From Megalopta genalis (lineage: Eukaryota; Arthropoda; Insecta; Hymenoptera; Halictidae), in assembly GCF_051020955.1 (NCBI RefSeq), contig NW_027476193.1:248001-312000 (forward strand): 64,000 nucleotides of DNA, read 5' to 3'. Both the position numbers and the translations under genes were made by a program. Each line of letters opens with the position of its first letter. The first letter of the stretch is position 1. Positions 22,430-35,989 of the stretch are shown piece by piece. The notes under the pieces are model-generated. The model was not told where the DNA came from, did no database searches, and saw nothing but the letters and a program-made list of their open reading frames with translations.

Positions 22430-25400
22430 GAATTCGTAGCTGAATCATGTGTTTCGCATGGATTTGAAGCTAACTCGTTTGTTTCGTCTGCATTTGAAGC
22501 TAAATCATGTATATCACGAGTATTTGAAGCTAAACCATTTGTTTCGCATGGATTTGAAGTTAAGCCTCCTACTTCGCATTGATTTGAAACTAAATCATGC
22601 GTATCGCATGGATTGGAATCTAACTCGTTTGTTTCGCCTGCATTTGAAACTAAATCATGTATATCACAAGTATGTGAAGCTAAAACATTTGTTTCGCGTG
22701 GATTTGAAGATAATCCTTCTACTTCGCATTGATTTGAAGCTAAATCATGTGTTGCGCATGGTTTTTAAGCTAAATCATGTGTTTCACATGAATTTGAAGC
22801 CAAATCATGTGTTTCGCTTGGAATTCAAGCTAACTCGTTTGTCTCGCGGGCATTTGATGCTGAATCATGTATATCAAATGTATTTGAAGCTAAACCATTT
22901 GATACGCATGGATTTGTAGCTAATCCTTCTAAGTCGCATTGATTTGAAGCTGAATCATGTGTTTCGCATGGATTTGAAGCTAACTCGTTTGTTTCGTCTG
23001 CATTTGAAGCTAAATCATGTATATCACGAGTATTTGAAGCTAAAACATTTGTTTCGGATGGATTTGAAGATAAGCCTTCTACTTCGCATTGATTTGAAGC
23101 TAAATCATGTGTATCGCATGGATTGGAATCTAACTCGTTTGTTTCGCCTGCATTTGAAACTAAATCATGTATATCACAAGTATTTGAAGCTAAAACATTT
23201 GTTTCGCATGGTTTTGAAGATAAGCCTTCTACTTCGCATTGATTTGAAGCTAAATCATATGTATCGCATGGATTTGAAGCTAACTCGTTTGTTTCGCCTG
23301 CATTTGAAGCTAAATCATTTATATCACATGTATTTTAAGCTAAACCATTTGATTCGTATGGATTTGAAGTTAAGCCTCCTACTTCGCATTGATTTGAAAC
23401 TAAATCATGCGTATCGCATGGATTGGAATCTAACTCGTTTGTTTCGCCTGCATTTGAAACTAAATCATGTATATCACAAGTATTTGAAGCTAAACCATTT
23501 GTTTCGCATGGATTTGAAGTTAAGCCTCCTACTTCGCATTGATTTGAAACTAAATCATGCGTATCGCATGGATTGGAATCTAACTCGTTTGTTTCGCCTG
23601 CATTTGAAACTAAATCATGTATATCACAAGTATGTGAAGCTAAAACATTTGTTTCGCGTGGATTTGAAGATAATCCTTCTACTTCGCATTGATTTGAAGC
23701 TAAATCATGTGTTGCGCATGGTTTTTAAGCTAAATCATGTGTTTCACATGAATTTGAAGCCAAATCATGTGTTTCGCTTGGAATTCAAGCTAACTCGTTT
23801 GTCTCGCGGGCATTTGATGCTGAATCATGTATATCACATGTATTTGAAGCTAAACCATTTGATACGCATGGATTTGTAGCTAATCCTTCTAAGTCGCATT
23901 GATTTGAAGCTGAATCATGTGTTTCGCATGGATTTGAAGCTAACTCGTTTGTTTCGTCTGCATTTGAAGCTAAATCATGTATATCACGAGTATTTGAAGC
24001 TAAAACATTTGTTTCGGATGGATTTGAAGATAAGCCTTCTACTTCGCATTGATTTGAAGCTAAATCATGTGTATCGCATGGATTGGAATCTAACTCGTTT
24101 GTTTCGCCTGCATTTGAAACTAAATCATGTATATCACAAGTATTTGAAGCTAAAACATTTGTTTCGCATGGTTTTGAAGATAAGCCTTCTACTTCGCATT
24201 GATTTGAAGCTAAATCATATGTATCGCATGGATTTGAAGCTAACTCGTTTGTTTCGCCTGCATTTGAAGCTAAATCATTTATATCACATGTATTTTAAGC
24301 TAAACCATTTGATTCGTATGGATTTGTAGCTAAATCTTCTACTTCGCATTGAATTGTAGCAAAATTATGTCTCTCGCATGTACTTGAAACTAAGCTTTCT
24401 ACTTCGCATTGATTTGAAGCTAAATCATGTGTATCGCATAGATTTGAAGCTAACTCGTTTGTTTCGCCTGCATTTGAAGCTAAATCATTTATATCACATG
24501 TATTTGGAGCTAAACCATTTGATTCGTATGGATTTGTAGCTAAATCTTCTACTTCGCATTGATTTGAACAAAATTATGTCTTCCGCATGGACTTGAAGCT
24601 AAGCCTTCTACTTCGCATTCATTTGAAGCTAGATCATGTGTTTCGCTTGGATTTGAAGCTAACTCGTTTGTTTCGCCTGCATTTGGAGCTGAATCATGTA
24701 TATCACAAGTATTTGAAACTAAACCATTTGATTCGTCTGGATATGTTGCTAAATCTTCTATTTCGCATTGATTTGAAACAAAATTATGTCTTTCTCATGG
24801 ACTTGAAGCTAAGCCTTCTACTTCGCATTGATTTGAAGCTAAATCATATGTATCGCATGGATTTGACGCTAACTCGTTTGTTTCGCATTCAGTTGAAGCT
24901 ATATCGCTTAGATTCACAAGTATTTGAAGCTAAACCATTTGTTTCGCATGGATTTGAAGGTAAGCCTTCTAGTTCGCATTGTTGTGAAGTTAACTCGATT
25001 GTTTCGCCTGCATTAGAAGCTATATCACTTACATCGCAATTATCTGAAGATAAATCATTTGTTTCTCATGTATTTGTAGCTAAGCCGTCTACTTCACATT
25101 GATTTGAAACTAGATCATGTGTTTCGCTAGGATTTGATGCTAACTCGTTTGTTTCGCCTGCATTTGAAGCTGAATCATGTATATCACAAGTATTTGAAGC
25201 TAAACCATTTGATTCGTATGGATTTGTAGCTAAATCTTCTACTCTGCCTTGATTTGAACAAAATTATGTCTTTCGCATGGACTTGAAGCTAAGCCTTCTA
25301 CTTCGCATTGATTTGAAGCTAGATCGTGTGTTTCGCTTGGATTTGAAGCTGAATCATGTGTTTCGCTTGGATTTGAAGCTAAGTCGTTTGCTTCGCATGC

Positions 25401-25488
25401 AGTAGAAGCTAAATCATGTATATCACAAGTATTTGAAACTGAAACATATCTTTCGTATCAATATTAAGCTAAACGATATGTTTCGTTT
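22430..25488 (+). repeat. Type I super-repeat, 3,059 bp
   Basis: It contains the complete 960-bp unit at 22943-23902, a shortened second copy from 23903 and the divergent block at 24892-25102. It is the cleanest full-length type I super-repeat in the window and serves well as the reference form. Confidence 0.86.
22943..23902 (+). repeat. 960-bp, 32-monomer unit
   Basis: The monomer order is that of 1441-2400, including the terminal seven-monomer A-A-A-B-C-D-E variant. A second partial copy starts at 23903. Confidence 0.88.
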
Positions 25489-27828
25489 GAATTCGTAGCT
25501 GAATCATGTGTTTCGCATGGATTTGAAGCTAACTCGTTTGTTTCGTCTGCATTTGAAGCTAAATCATGTATATCACGAGTATTTGAAGCTAAACCATTTG
25601 TTTCGCATGGATTTGAAGTTAAGCCTCCTACTTCGCATTGATTTGAAACTAAATCATGTGTATCGCATGGATTGGAATCTAACTCGTTTGTTTCGCCTGC
25701 ATTTGAAACTAAATCATGTATATCACAAGTATGTGAAGCTAAAACATTTGTTTCGCATGGATTTGAAGATAATCCTTCTACTTCGCATTGATTTGAAGCT
25801 AAATCATGTGTTGCGCATGGATTTGAAGCTAAATCATGTGTTTCGCATGAATTTGAAGCCAAATCATGTGTTTCGCTTGGAATTCAAGCTAACTCGTTTG
25901 TCTCGCGAGCATTTGATGCTGAATCATGTATATCACAAGTATTTGAAGCTAAACCATTTGATACGCGTGGATTTGTAGCTAATCCTTCTAAGTCGCATTG
26001 ATTTGAAGCTAAATCATGTGTTTCGCTTGGATTTGAAGCTAACACGCCTGTTTCACATGCTGTTGAAGCTAGATCATGTATACCACGAGTATTTGAAGCT
26101 AAAACATTTGTTTCGGATGGATTTGAAGATAAGCCTTCTACTTCGCATTGATTTGAAGCTAAATCATGTGTGTCGCATGGATTTGAAGCTACCTCGTTTG
26201 TGTCGCCTGCATTTGGAGCTGAATCATGTATATCACAAGTATTTGAAGCTAAACCATTTGATTCGTATGGATATGTTGCTAAATCTTCTACTTCGCATTG
26301 ATTTGAAACTAAATCATGTGTATCGCATGGATTGGAATCTAACTCGTTTGTTTCGCCTGCATTTGAAACTAAATCAAGTATATCGCAAGTATTTGATGCT
26401 AAAACATTTGTTTCGCATGGATTTGAAGATAAGCCTTCTACTTCGCATTGATTTGAAGCTAAATCATATGTATCGCATGGATTTGAAGCTAACTCGTTTG
26501 TTTCGCCTGCATTTGAAGCTAAATCATTTATATCACATGTATTTGAAGCTAAACCATTTGATTCGTATGGATTTGTAGCTGAATCTTCTACTTCGCATTG
26601 ATTTGAACAAAATTATGTCTTTCGCATGTACTTGAAGCTAAGACTTCCACTTCGCATTGATTTGAAGCTAGATCATGTGTTTAGCTTGGATTTGAAGCTA
26701 ACTCGTTTGTTTCGCCTGCATTTGAAGCTAAGTCATGTATACCACGAGTATCTGAAGCTAAAACATTTGTTTCGGATGGATTTGAAGATACGCTTTCTAC
26801 TTCGCATTGATTTGAAGCTAAATCATGTGAATCGCATGGATTTGAAGCTACCTCGTTTGTGTCGCCTGCATTTGGAGCTGAATCATGTATATCACAAGTA
26901 TTTGAAGCTAAACCGTTTGATTCGTATGTATATTTTTCTAAATCTTCTACTTCGCAATGATTTGAAGCAAAATTTTGTCTTTCGCATGGACTTGAAGCTA
27001 AGCCTTCTACTTTGCATTGATTTGAAGCTAAATCCAATGTATCGCATGGATTTGAAGCTATCTCGTTTGTTTCGCATTCAGTTGAAGCTATAACACTTAG
27101 ATTCGCAAGTATTTGAAGCTAAACCATTTGTTTCGCCTGCATTTGAAGCTAAATCATTTATATCACATGTATTTGAAGCTAAACCATTTGATTCGTATGG
27201 ATTTGTAGCTAAATCTTCTACTTCGCATTGATTTGAACAAAATTATGTCTTTCGCATGTACTTGAAGCTAAGACTTCTACTTCGCATTGATTTGAAGCTA
27301 GATCATATTGTTTAACTTGGATTTGAAGCTAAATCATGTGTTGCGCATGGATTTGAAGCTAAGTCATGTATATCACGAGTATTTGAAGCTAAAACATTTG
27401 TTTCGGATGGATTTGAAGATAAGCCTTCTACTTCGCTTTGATTTGAAGCTAAATCATGTGTATCGCATGGATTTGAAGCTACCTTGCTTGTGTCGCCCGC
27501 ATTTGGAGCTGAATCATGTATATCACAAGTATTTGAAGCTAAACCATTTGATTCGTATGGATATGTTGCTAAATCTTCTACTTCGCAATGATTTGAAGCA
27601 AAATTATGTCTTTCGCATGGACTTGAAGCTAAGCCTTCTACTTCGCATTGATTTGAAGCTAAATCATGTGTTTCGCTTGGATTTGAAGCTGAATCATGTG
27701 TTTCGCTTGGATTTGAAGCTAAGTCGTTTGCTTCGCATGCAGTAGAAGCTAAATCATGTATATCACAAGTATTTGAAACTGAAACATATCTTTCGCATGA
27801 ATATTAAGCTAAACGATATGTTTCGTTT
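25489..27828 (+). repeat. Mixed-subtype super-repeat, 2,340 bp, lacking the divergent block
   Basis: The part from 26003 to about 27650 matches 28914 to about 30560 at a constant offset of 2,911 bp. Near 27650-27680 the sequence joins directly to the lead-in of the next marker pair, which removes the divergent block. Confidence 0.82.
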
Positions 27829-30800
27829 GAATTCGTAGCTGAATCATGTGTTTCGCATGGATTTGAAGCTAACTCGTTTGTTTCGTCTGCATTTGAAGCT
27901 AAATCATGTATATCACGAGTATTTGAAGCTAAACCATTTGTTTCGCATGGATTTGAAGTTAAGCCTCCTACTTCGCATTGATTTGAAACTAAATCATGTG
28001 TATCGCATGGATTGGAATCTAACTCGTTTGTTTCGCCTGCATTTGAAACTAAATCATGTATATCACAAGTATGTGAAGCTAAAACATTTGTTTCGCATGG
28101 ATTTGAAGATAATCCTTCTACTTCGCATTGATTTGAAGCTAAATCAAATGTATCGCATGGATTTGAAGCTAACTCGTTTGTTTCGCATTCAGTTGAAGCT
28201 ATATCACTTAGATTCGCAAGTATTTGAAGCTAAACCATTTGTTTCGCATGGATTTGAAGATAAGCCTTCTAGTTCGCATTGTTTTGAAGTTAACTCGATT
28301 GTTTCGCCTGCATTTGAAGCTATATCACTTACATCGCAATTATCTCAAGATAAATCATTTGTTTCTCATGTATTTGTAGCTAAGCCTTCTACATCTCATT
28401 GATTTGAAACTAGATCATGTGTTTCGCTACGATTTGAAGCTAACTCGTTCGTTTCGCCTGCATTTGAAACTAAATCATGTTTATCACGAGTATTTGAAGC
28501 TAAACCATTTGTTTCGCATGGATTTGAAGTTAAGCCTCCTACTTCGCATTGATTTGAAACTAAATCATGTGTATCGCATGGATTGGAATCTAACTCGTTT
28601 GTTTCGCCTGCATTTGAAACTAAATCATGTATATCACAAGTATGTGAAGCTAAAACATTTGTTTCGCATGGATTTGAAGATAATCCTTCTACTTCGCATA
28701 GATTTGAAGCTAAATCATGTGTTGCGCATGGATTTGAAGCTAAATCATGTGTTTCGCATGAATTTGAAGCCAAATCATGTGTTTCGCATGGAATTCAAGC
28801 TAACTCGTTTGTCTCGCGAGCATTTGATGCTGAATCATGTATATCACAAGTATTTGAAGCTAAACCATTTGATACGCGTGGATTTGTAGCTAATCCTTCT
28901 AAGTCGCATTGATTTGAAGCTAAATCATGTGTTTCGCTTGGATTTGAAGCTAACACGCCTGTTTCACATGCTGTTGAAGCTAGATCATGTATACCACGAG
29001 TATTTGAAGCTAAAACATTTGTTTCGGATGGATTTGAAGATAAGCCTTCTACTTCGCATTGATTTGAAGCTAAATCATGTGTGTCGCATGGATTTGAAGC
29101 TACCTCGTTTGTGTCGCCTGCATTTGGAGCTGAATCATGTATATCACAAGTATTTGAAGCTAAACCATTTGATTCGTATGGATATGTTGCTAAATCTTCT
29201 ACTTCGCATTGATTTGAAACTAAATCATGTGTATCGCATGGATTGGAATCTAACTCGTTTGTTTCGCCTGCATTTGAAACTAAATCAAGTATATCGCAAG
29301 TATTTGATGCTAAAACATTTGTTTCGCTTGGATTTGAAGATAAGCCTTCTACTTCGCATTGATTTGAAGCTAAATCATATGTATCGCATGGATTTGAAGC
29401 TAACTCGTTTGTTTCGCCTGCATTTGAAGCTAAATCATTTATATCACATGTATTTGAAGCTAAACCATTTGATTCGTATGGATTTGTAGCTGAATCTTCT
29501 ACATCGCATTGATTTGAACAAAATTATGTCTTTCGCATGTACTTGAAGCTAAGACTTCCACTTCGCATTGATTTGAAGCTAGATCATGTGTTTAGCTTGG
29601 ATTTGAAGCTAACTCGTTTGTTTCGCCTGCATTTGAAGCTAAGTCATGTATACCACGAGTATCTGAAGCTAAAACATTTGTTTCGGATGGATTTGAAGAT
29701 ACGCTTTCTACTTCGCATTGATTTGAAGCTAAATCATGTGAATCGCATGGATTTGAAGCTACCTCGTTTGTGTCGCCTGCATTTGGAGCTGAATCATGTA
29801 TATCACAAGTATTTGAAGCTAAACCGTTTGATTCGTATGTATATTTTTCTAAATCTTCTACTTCGCAATGATTTGAAGCAAAATTTTGTCTTTCGCATGG
29901 ACTTGAAGCTAAGCCTTCTACTTTGCATTGATTTGAAGCTAAATCCAATGTATCGCATGGATTTGAAGCTATCTCGTTTGTTTCGCATTCAGTTGAAGCT
30001 ATAACACTTAGATTCGCAAGTATTTGAAGCTAAACCATTTGTTTCGCCTGCATTTGAAGCTAAATCATTTATATCACATGTATTTGAAGCTAAACCATTT
30101 GATTCGTATGGATTTGTAGCTAAATCTTCTACTTCGCATTGATTTGAACAAAATTATGTCTTTCGCATGTACTTGAAGCTAAGACTTCTACTTCGCATTG
30201 ATTTGAAGCTAGATCATATTGTTTAACTTGGATTTGAAGCTAAATCATGTGTTGCGCATGGATTTGAAGCTAAGTCATGTATATCACGAGTATTTGAAGC
30301 TAAAACATTTGTTTCGGATGGATTTGAAGATAAGCCTTCTACTTCGCTTTGATTTGAAGCTAAATCATGTGTATCGCATGGATTTGAAGCTACCTTGCTT
30401 GTGTCGCCCGCATTTGGAGCTGAATCATGTATATCACAAGTATTTGAAGCTAAACCATTTGATTCGTATGGATATGTTGCTAAATCTTCTACTTCGCAAT
30501 GATTTGAAGCAAAATTATGTCTTTCGCATGGACTTGAAGCTAAGCCTTCTACTTCGCATTGATTTGAAGCTAAATCAAATGTATCGCATGGATTTGAAGC
30601 TAACTCGTTTGTTTCGCATTAAGTTGTAGCTATATCACTTAGATTCGCAAGTATTTGAAGCTAAACCATTTGTTTTGCCTGCATTTGAAGCTAAATCATT
30701 TATATCATATGTATTGGAAGCTAAACCATTTGATTCGTATGGATTTGTAGCTAAATCTTCTACTTCGCATTGATTTGAACAAAATTATGTCTTTCGCATG

Positions 30801-31009
30801 GACTTGAAGCTAAGCCTTCTACTTCGCATTGATTTGAAGCTAGATCATGTGTTTCGCTTGGATTTGAAGCTGAATCATGTGTTTCGCTTGGATTTGAAGC
30901 TAAGTCGTTTGCTTCGCATGCAGTAGAAGCTAAATCATGTATATCACAAGTATTTGAAACAGAAACATATCTTTCGCATGAATATTAAGCTAAACGATAT
31001 GTTTCGTTT
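27829..31009 (+). repeat. Mixed-subtype super-repeat, 3,181 bp
   Basis: It has the divergent block at 28192-28402, a second type-I-like start at 28404, and type II monomers near 29.59 kb. The following super-repeat is nearly identical at offset 3,181 bp. Visible differences include TGTTTTGCC at 30671 versus TGTTTCGCC at 33911, and TATTGGAAG near 30711 versus TATTTGAAG. Confidence 0.85.
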
Positions 31010-34000
31010 GAATTCGTAGCTGAATCATGTGTTTCGCATGGATTTGAAGCTAACTCGTTTGTTTCGTCTGCATTTGAAGCTAAATCATGTATATCACGAG
31101 TATTTGAAGCTAAACCATTTGTTTCGCATGGATTTGAAGTTAAGCCTCCTACTTCGCATTGATTTGAAACTAAATCATGTGTATCGCATGGATTGGAATC
31201 TAACTCGTTTGTTTCGCCTGCATTTGAAACTAAATCATGTATATCACAAGTATGTGAAGCTAAAACATTTGTTTCGCATGGATTTGAAGATAATCCTTCT
31301 ACTTCGCATTGATTTGAAGCTAAATCAAATGTATCGCATGGATTTGAAGCTAACTCGTTTGTTTCGCATTCAGTTGAAGCTATATCACTTAGATTCGCAA
31401 GTATTTGAAGCTAAACCATTTGTTTCGCATGGATTTGAAGATAAGCCTTCTAGTTCGCATTGTTTTGAAGTTAACTCGATTGTTTCGCCTGCATTTGAAG
31501 CTATATCACTTACATCGCAATTATCTCAAGATAAATCATTTGTTTCTCATGTATTTGTAGCTAAGCCTTCTACATCTCATTGATTTGAAACTAGATCATG
31601 TGTTTCGCTACGATTTGAAGCTAACTCGTTTGTTTCGCCTGCATTTGAAACTAAATCATGTATATCACGAGTATTTGAAGCTAAACCATTTGTTTCGCAT
31701 GGATTTGAAGTTAAGCTTCCTACTTCGCATTGATTTGAAACTAAATCATGTGTATCGCATGGATTGGAATCTAACTCGTTTGTTTCGCCTGCATTTGAAA
31801 CTAAATCATGTATATCACAAGTATGTGAAGCTAAAACATTTGTTTCGCATGGATTTGAAGATAATCCTTCTACTTCGCATTGATTTGAAGCTAAATCATG
31901 TGTTGCGCATGGATTTGAAGCTAAATCATGTGTTTCGCATGAATTTGAAGCCAAATCATGTGTTTCGCTTGGAATTCAAGCTAACTCGTTTGTCTCGCGA
32001 GCATTTGATGCTGAATCATGTATATCACAAGTATTTGAAGCTAAACCATTTGATACGCGTGGATTTGTAGCTAATCCTTCTAAGTCGCATTGATTTGAAG
32101 CTAAATCATGTGTTTCGCTTGGATTTGAAGCTAACACGCCTGTTTCACATGCTGTTGAAGCTAGATCATGTATACCACGAGTATTTGAAGCTAAAACATT
32201 TGTTTCGGATGGATTTGAAGATAAGCCTTCTACTTCGCATTGATTTGAAGCTAAATCATGTGTGTCGCATGGATTTGAAGCTACCTCGTTTGTGTCGCCT
32301 GCATTTGGAGCTGAATCATGTATATCACAAGTATTTGAAGCTAAACCATTTGATTCGTATGGATATGTTGCTAAATCTTCTACTTCGCATTGATTTGAAA
32401 CTAAATCATGTGTATCGCATGGATTGGAATCTAACTCGTTTGTTTCGCCTGCATTTGAAACTAAATCAAGTATATAGCAAGTATTTGATGCTAAAACATT
32501 TGTTTCGCTTGGATTTGAAGATAAGCCTTCTACTTCGCATTGATTTGAAGCTAAATCATATGTATCGCATGGATTTGAAGCTAACTCGTTTGTTTCGCCT
32601 GCATTTGAAGCTAAATCATTTATATCACATGTATTTGAAGCTAAACCATTTGATTCGTATGGATTTGTAGCTGAATCTTCTACTTCGCATTGATTTGAAC
32701 AAAATTATGTCTTTCGCATGTACTTGAAGCTAAGACTTCCACTTCGCATTGATTTGAAGCTAGATCATGTGTTTAGCTTGGATTTGAAGCTAACTCGTTT
32801 GTTTCGCCTGCATTTGAAGCTAAGTCATGTATACCACGAGTATCTGAAGCTAAAACATTTGTTTCGGATGGATTTGAAGATACGCTTTCTACTTCGCATT
32901 GATTTGAAGCTAAATCATGTGAATCGCATGGATTTGAAGCTACCTCGTTTGTGTCGCCTGCATTTGGAGCTGAATCATGTATATCACAAGTATTTGAAGC
33001 TAAACCGTTTGATTCGTATGTATATTTTTCTAAATCTTCTACTTCGCAATGATTTGAAGCAAAATTTTGTCTTTCGCATGGACTTGAAGCTAAGCCTTCT
33101 ACTTTGCATTGATTTGAAGCTAAATCCAATGTATCGCATGGATTTGAAGCTATCTCGTTTGTTTCGCATTCAGTTGAAGCTATAACACTTAGATTCGCAA
33201 GTATTTGAAGCTAAACCATTTGTTTCGCCTGCATTTGAAGCTAAATCATTTATATCACATGTATTTGAAGCTAAACCATTTGATTCGTATGGATTTGTAG
33301 CTAAATCTTCTACTTCGCATTGATTTGAACAAAATTATGTCTTTCGCATGTACTTGAAGCTAAGACTTCTACTTCGCATTGATTTGAACAAAATTATGTC
33401 TTTCGCATGTACTTGAAGCTAAGACTTCTACTTCGCATTGATTTGAAGCTAGATCATATTGTTTAACTTGGATTTGAAGCTAAATCATGTGTTGCGCATG
33501 GATTTGAAGCTAAGTCATGTATATCACGAGTATTTGAAGCTAAAACATTTGTTTCGGATGGATTTGAAGATAAGCCTTCTACTTCGCTTTGATTTGAAGC
33601 TAAATCATGTGTATCGCATGGATTTGAAGCTACCTTGCTTGTGTCGCCCGCATTTGGAGCTGAATCATGTATATCACAAGTATTTGAAGCTAAACCATTT
33701 GATTCGTATGGATATGTTGCTAAATCTTCTACTTCGCAATGATTTGAAGCAATATTATGTCTTTCGCATGGACTTGAAGCTAAGCCTTCTACTTCGCATT
33801 GATTTGAAGCTAAATCAAATGTATCGCATGGATTTGAAGCTAACTCGTTTGTTTCGCATTAAGTTGTAGCTATATCACTTAGATTCGCAAGTATTTGAAG
33901 CTAAACCATTTGTTTCGCCTGCATTTGAAGCTAAATCATTTATATCATATGTATTTGAAGCTAAACCATTTGATTCGTATGGATTTGTAGCTAAATCTTC

Positions 34001-34249
34001 TACTTCGCATTGATTTGAACAAAATTATGTCTTTCGCATGGACTTGAAGCTAAGCCTTCTACTTCGCATTGATTTGAAGCTAGATCATGTGTTTCGCTTG
34101 GATTTGAAGCTGAATCATGTGTTTCGCTTGGATTTGAAGCTAAGTCGTTTGCTTCGCATGCAGTAGAAGCTAAATCATGTATATCACAAGTATTTGAAAC
34201 TGAAACATATCTTTCGCATGAATATTAAGCTAAACGATATGTTTCGTTT
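31010..34249 (+). repeat. Mixed-subtype super-repeat, 3,240 bp, near-identical to its left neighbour
   Basis: It matches 27829-31009 throughout at offset 3,181 bp up to 33.3 kb. After that the offset becomes 3,240 bp, because a 59-bp A-E dimer is duplicated at 33324-33441. The divergent block is at 31373-31583. Confidence 0.87.
33324..33441 (+). repeat. 59-bp dimer duplicated (29-bp A plus 30-bp E)
   Basis: The segments 33324-33382 and 33383-33441 are the same. Each has a 29-bp monomer beginning TTTGAACAAAATTATG followed by a 30-bp E monomer beginning with the C of CTTGAAGCTAAGAC. Related super-repeats have one copy, so this is a small recent expansion and accounts exactly for the 59-bp length difference between the two neighbouring super-repeats. 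Confidence 0.9.
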
Positions 34250-35989
34250 GAATTCGTAGCTGAATCATGTGTTTCGCATGGATTTGAAGCTAACTCGTTT
34301 GTTTCGTCTGCATTTGAAGCTAAATCATGTATATCACGAGTATTTGAAGCTAAACCATTTGTTTCGCATGGATTTGAAGTTAAGCCTCCTACTTCGCATT
34401 GATTTGAAACTAAATCATGTGTATCGCATGGATTGGAATCTAACTCGTTTGTTTCGCCTGCATTTGAAACTAAATCATGTATATCACAAGTATGTGAAGC
34501 TAAAACATTTGTTTCGCATGGATTTGAAGATAATCCTTCTACTTCGCATTGATTTGAAGCTAAATCAAATGTATCGCATGGATTTGAAGCTAACTCGTTT
34601 GTTTCGCATTCAGTTGAAGCTATATCACTTAGATTCGCAAGTATTTGAAGCTAAACCATTTGTTTCGCATGGATTTGAAGATAAGCCTTCTAGTTCGCAT
34701 TGTTTTGAAGTTAACTCGATTGTTTCGCCTGCATTTGAAGCTATATCACTTACATCGCAATTATCTCAAGATAAATCATTTGTTTCTCATGTATTTGTAG
34801 CTAAGCATTCTACATCTCATTGATTTGAAACTAGATCATGTGTTTCGCTACGATTTGAAGCTAACTCGTTTGTTTCGCCTGCATTTGAAACTAAATCATG
34901 TATATCACAAGTATTTGAAGCTAAAACGTTTGTCTCGCATGGGTTTGAATATAAGCCTTCTACTTCGCATTAATTTGAAGCTAACTCGACTGTCCCGCCT
35001 TAATTTCAAGCTATATCACTTATATCGCAATTATCTGAAGATAAATCATTTGTTTCGCATGTATTTGAAGCTAAGCCTCTTACTTCGCATTGATTTGAAG
35101 CTAAATCATGTGTATCGCATGGATTTGAAGCTAACTCGTTTGTTTTGCCTGCATTTGAAGATAAATCATGTATATCACGAGTATTTGAAGCTAAACCATT
35201 TGTTTCGGATGGATTCGAAGATAAGCCTTCTACTTCGCATTGATATGAAGCTAAATCATGTGTATCGCATGGATTTGAAGCTAACTCGTTTGAGTCGCCT
35301 GCAGTTGAAGCTAAATCATGTATATCACATGTATTTGAAGCTAACCCATTTGTTTCGCATGGGTTTGAAGATAAGCCTTCTACTTCGCTTTGATTTGAAG
35401 CTAAATCATGTGTATCGCATGGATTTGAATCTAACTCGATTGTTTCGCCTGCATTTGAAGCTGAATCATGTATATCACAAGTATTTGAAACTAAACCATT
35501 TGATTCGTCTGGATATGTTGCTAAATCTTCTACTTCGCATTGATTTCAAACAAAATTATGTCTTTCTCATGGACTTGAAGCTAAGCCTTCTACTTCGCAT
35601 TGATTTGAAGCTAAATCATATGTATCGCTAGGATTTGATGCTAACTCGTTTGTTTCGCCTGCATTTGAAGCTGAATCATGTATATCACAAGTATTTGAAG
35701 CTAAACTATTTGATTCGTATGGATTTGTAGCTAAATCTTCTACTCTGCATTGATTTGAACAAAATTATGTCTTTCGCATGGACTTGAAGCTAAGCCTTCT
35801 ACTTCGCATTGATTTGAAGCTAGATCATGTGTTTCGCTTGGATTTGAAGCTGAATCATGTGTTTCGCTTGGATTTGAAGCTAAGTCGTTTGCTTCGCATG
35901 CAGTAGAAGCTAAATCATGTATATCACAAGTATTTGAAACTGAAACATATCTTTCGCATGAATATTAAGCTAAACGATATGTTTCGTTT
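34250..35989 (+). repeat. Short super-repeat, 1,740 bp, with divergent interior
   Basis: It has the marker pair, the divergent block at 34613-34823, then a stretch of unusually divergent monomers (34914 to about 35460), then the usual lead-in to the next marker. It lacks the 960-bp unit entirely and is the shortest super-repeat in the window. Confidence 0.83.
34914..35460 (+). repeat. Isolated divergent monomer stretch
   Basis: About 18 monomers keep the 30-bp period but carry many changes seen nowhere else in the window. Examples are AACGTTTGTCTCG (34926), GAATATAAGCC (34947), ACTGTCCCGCC (34989), AGCCTCTTAC (35072) and GATATGAAGC (35242). Part of it (about 34974-35090) has the same B-C-D-E order as the divergent block elsewhere, but without that block's 31-bp monomer. 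It occurs once in the window, so it has not been homogenised with its surroundings. Confidence 0.8.
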
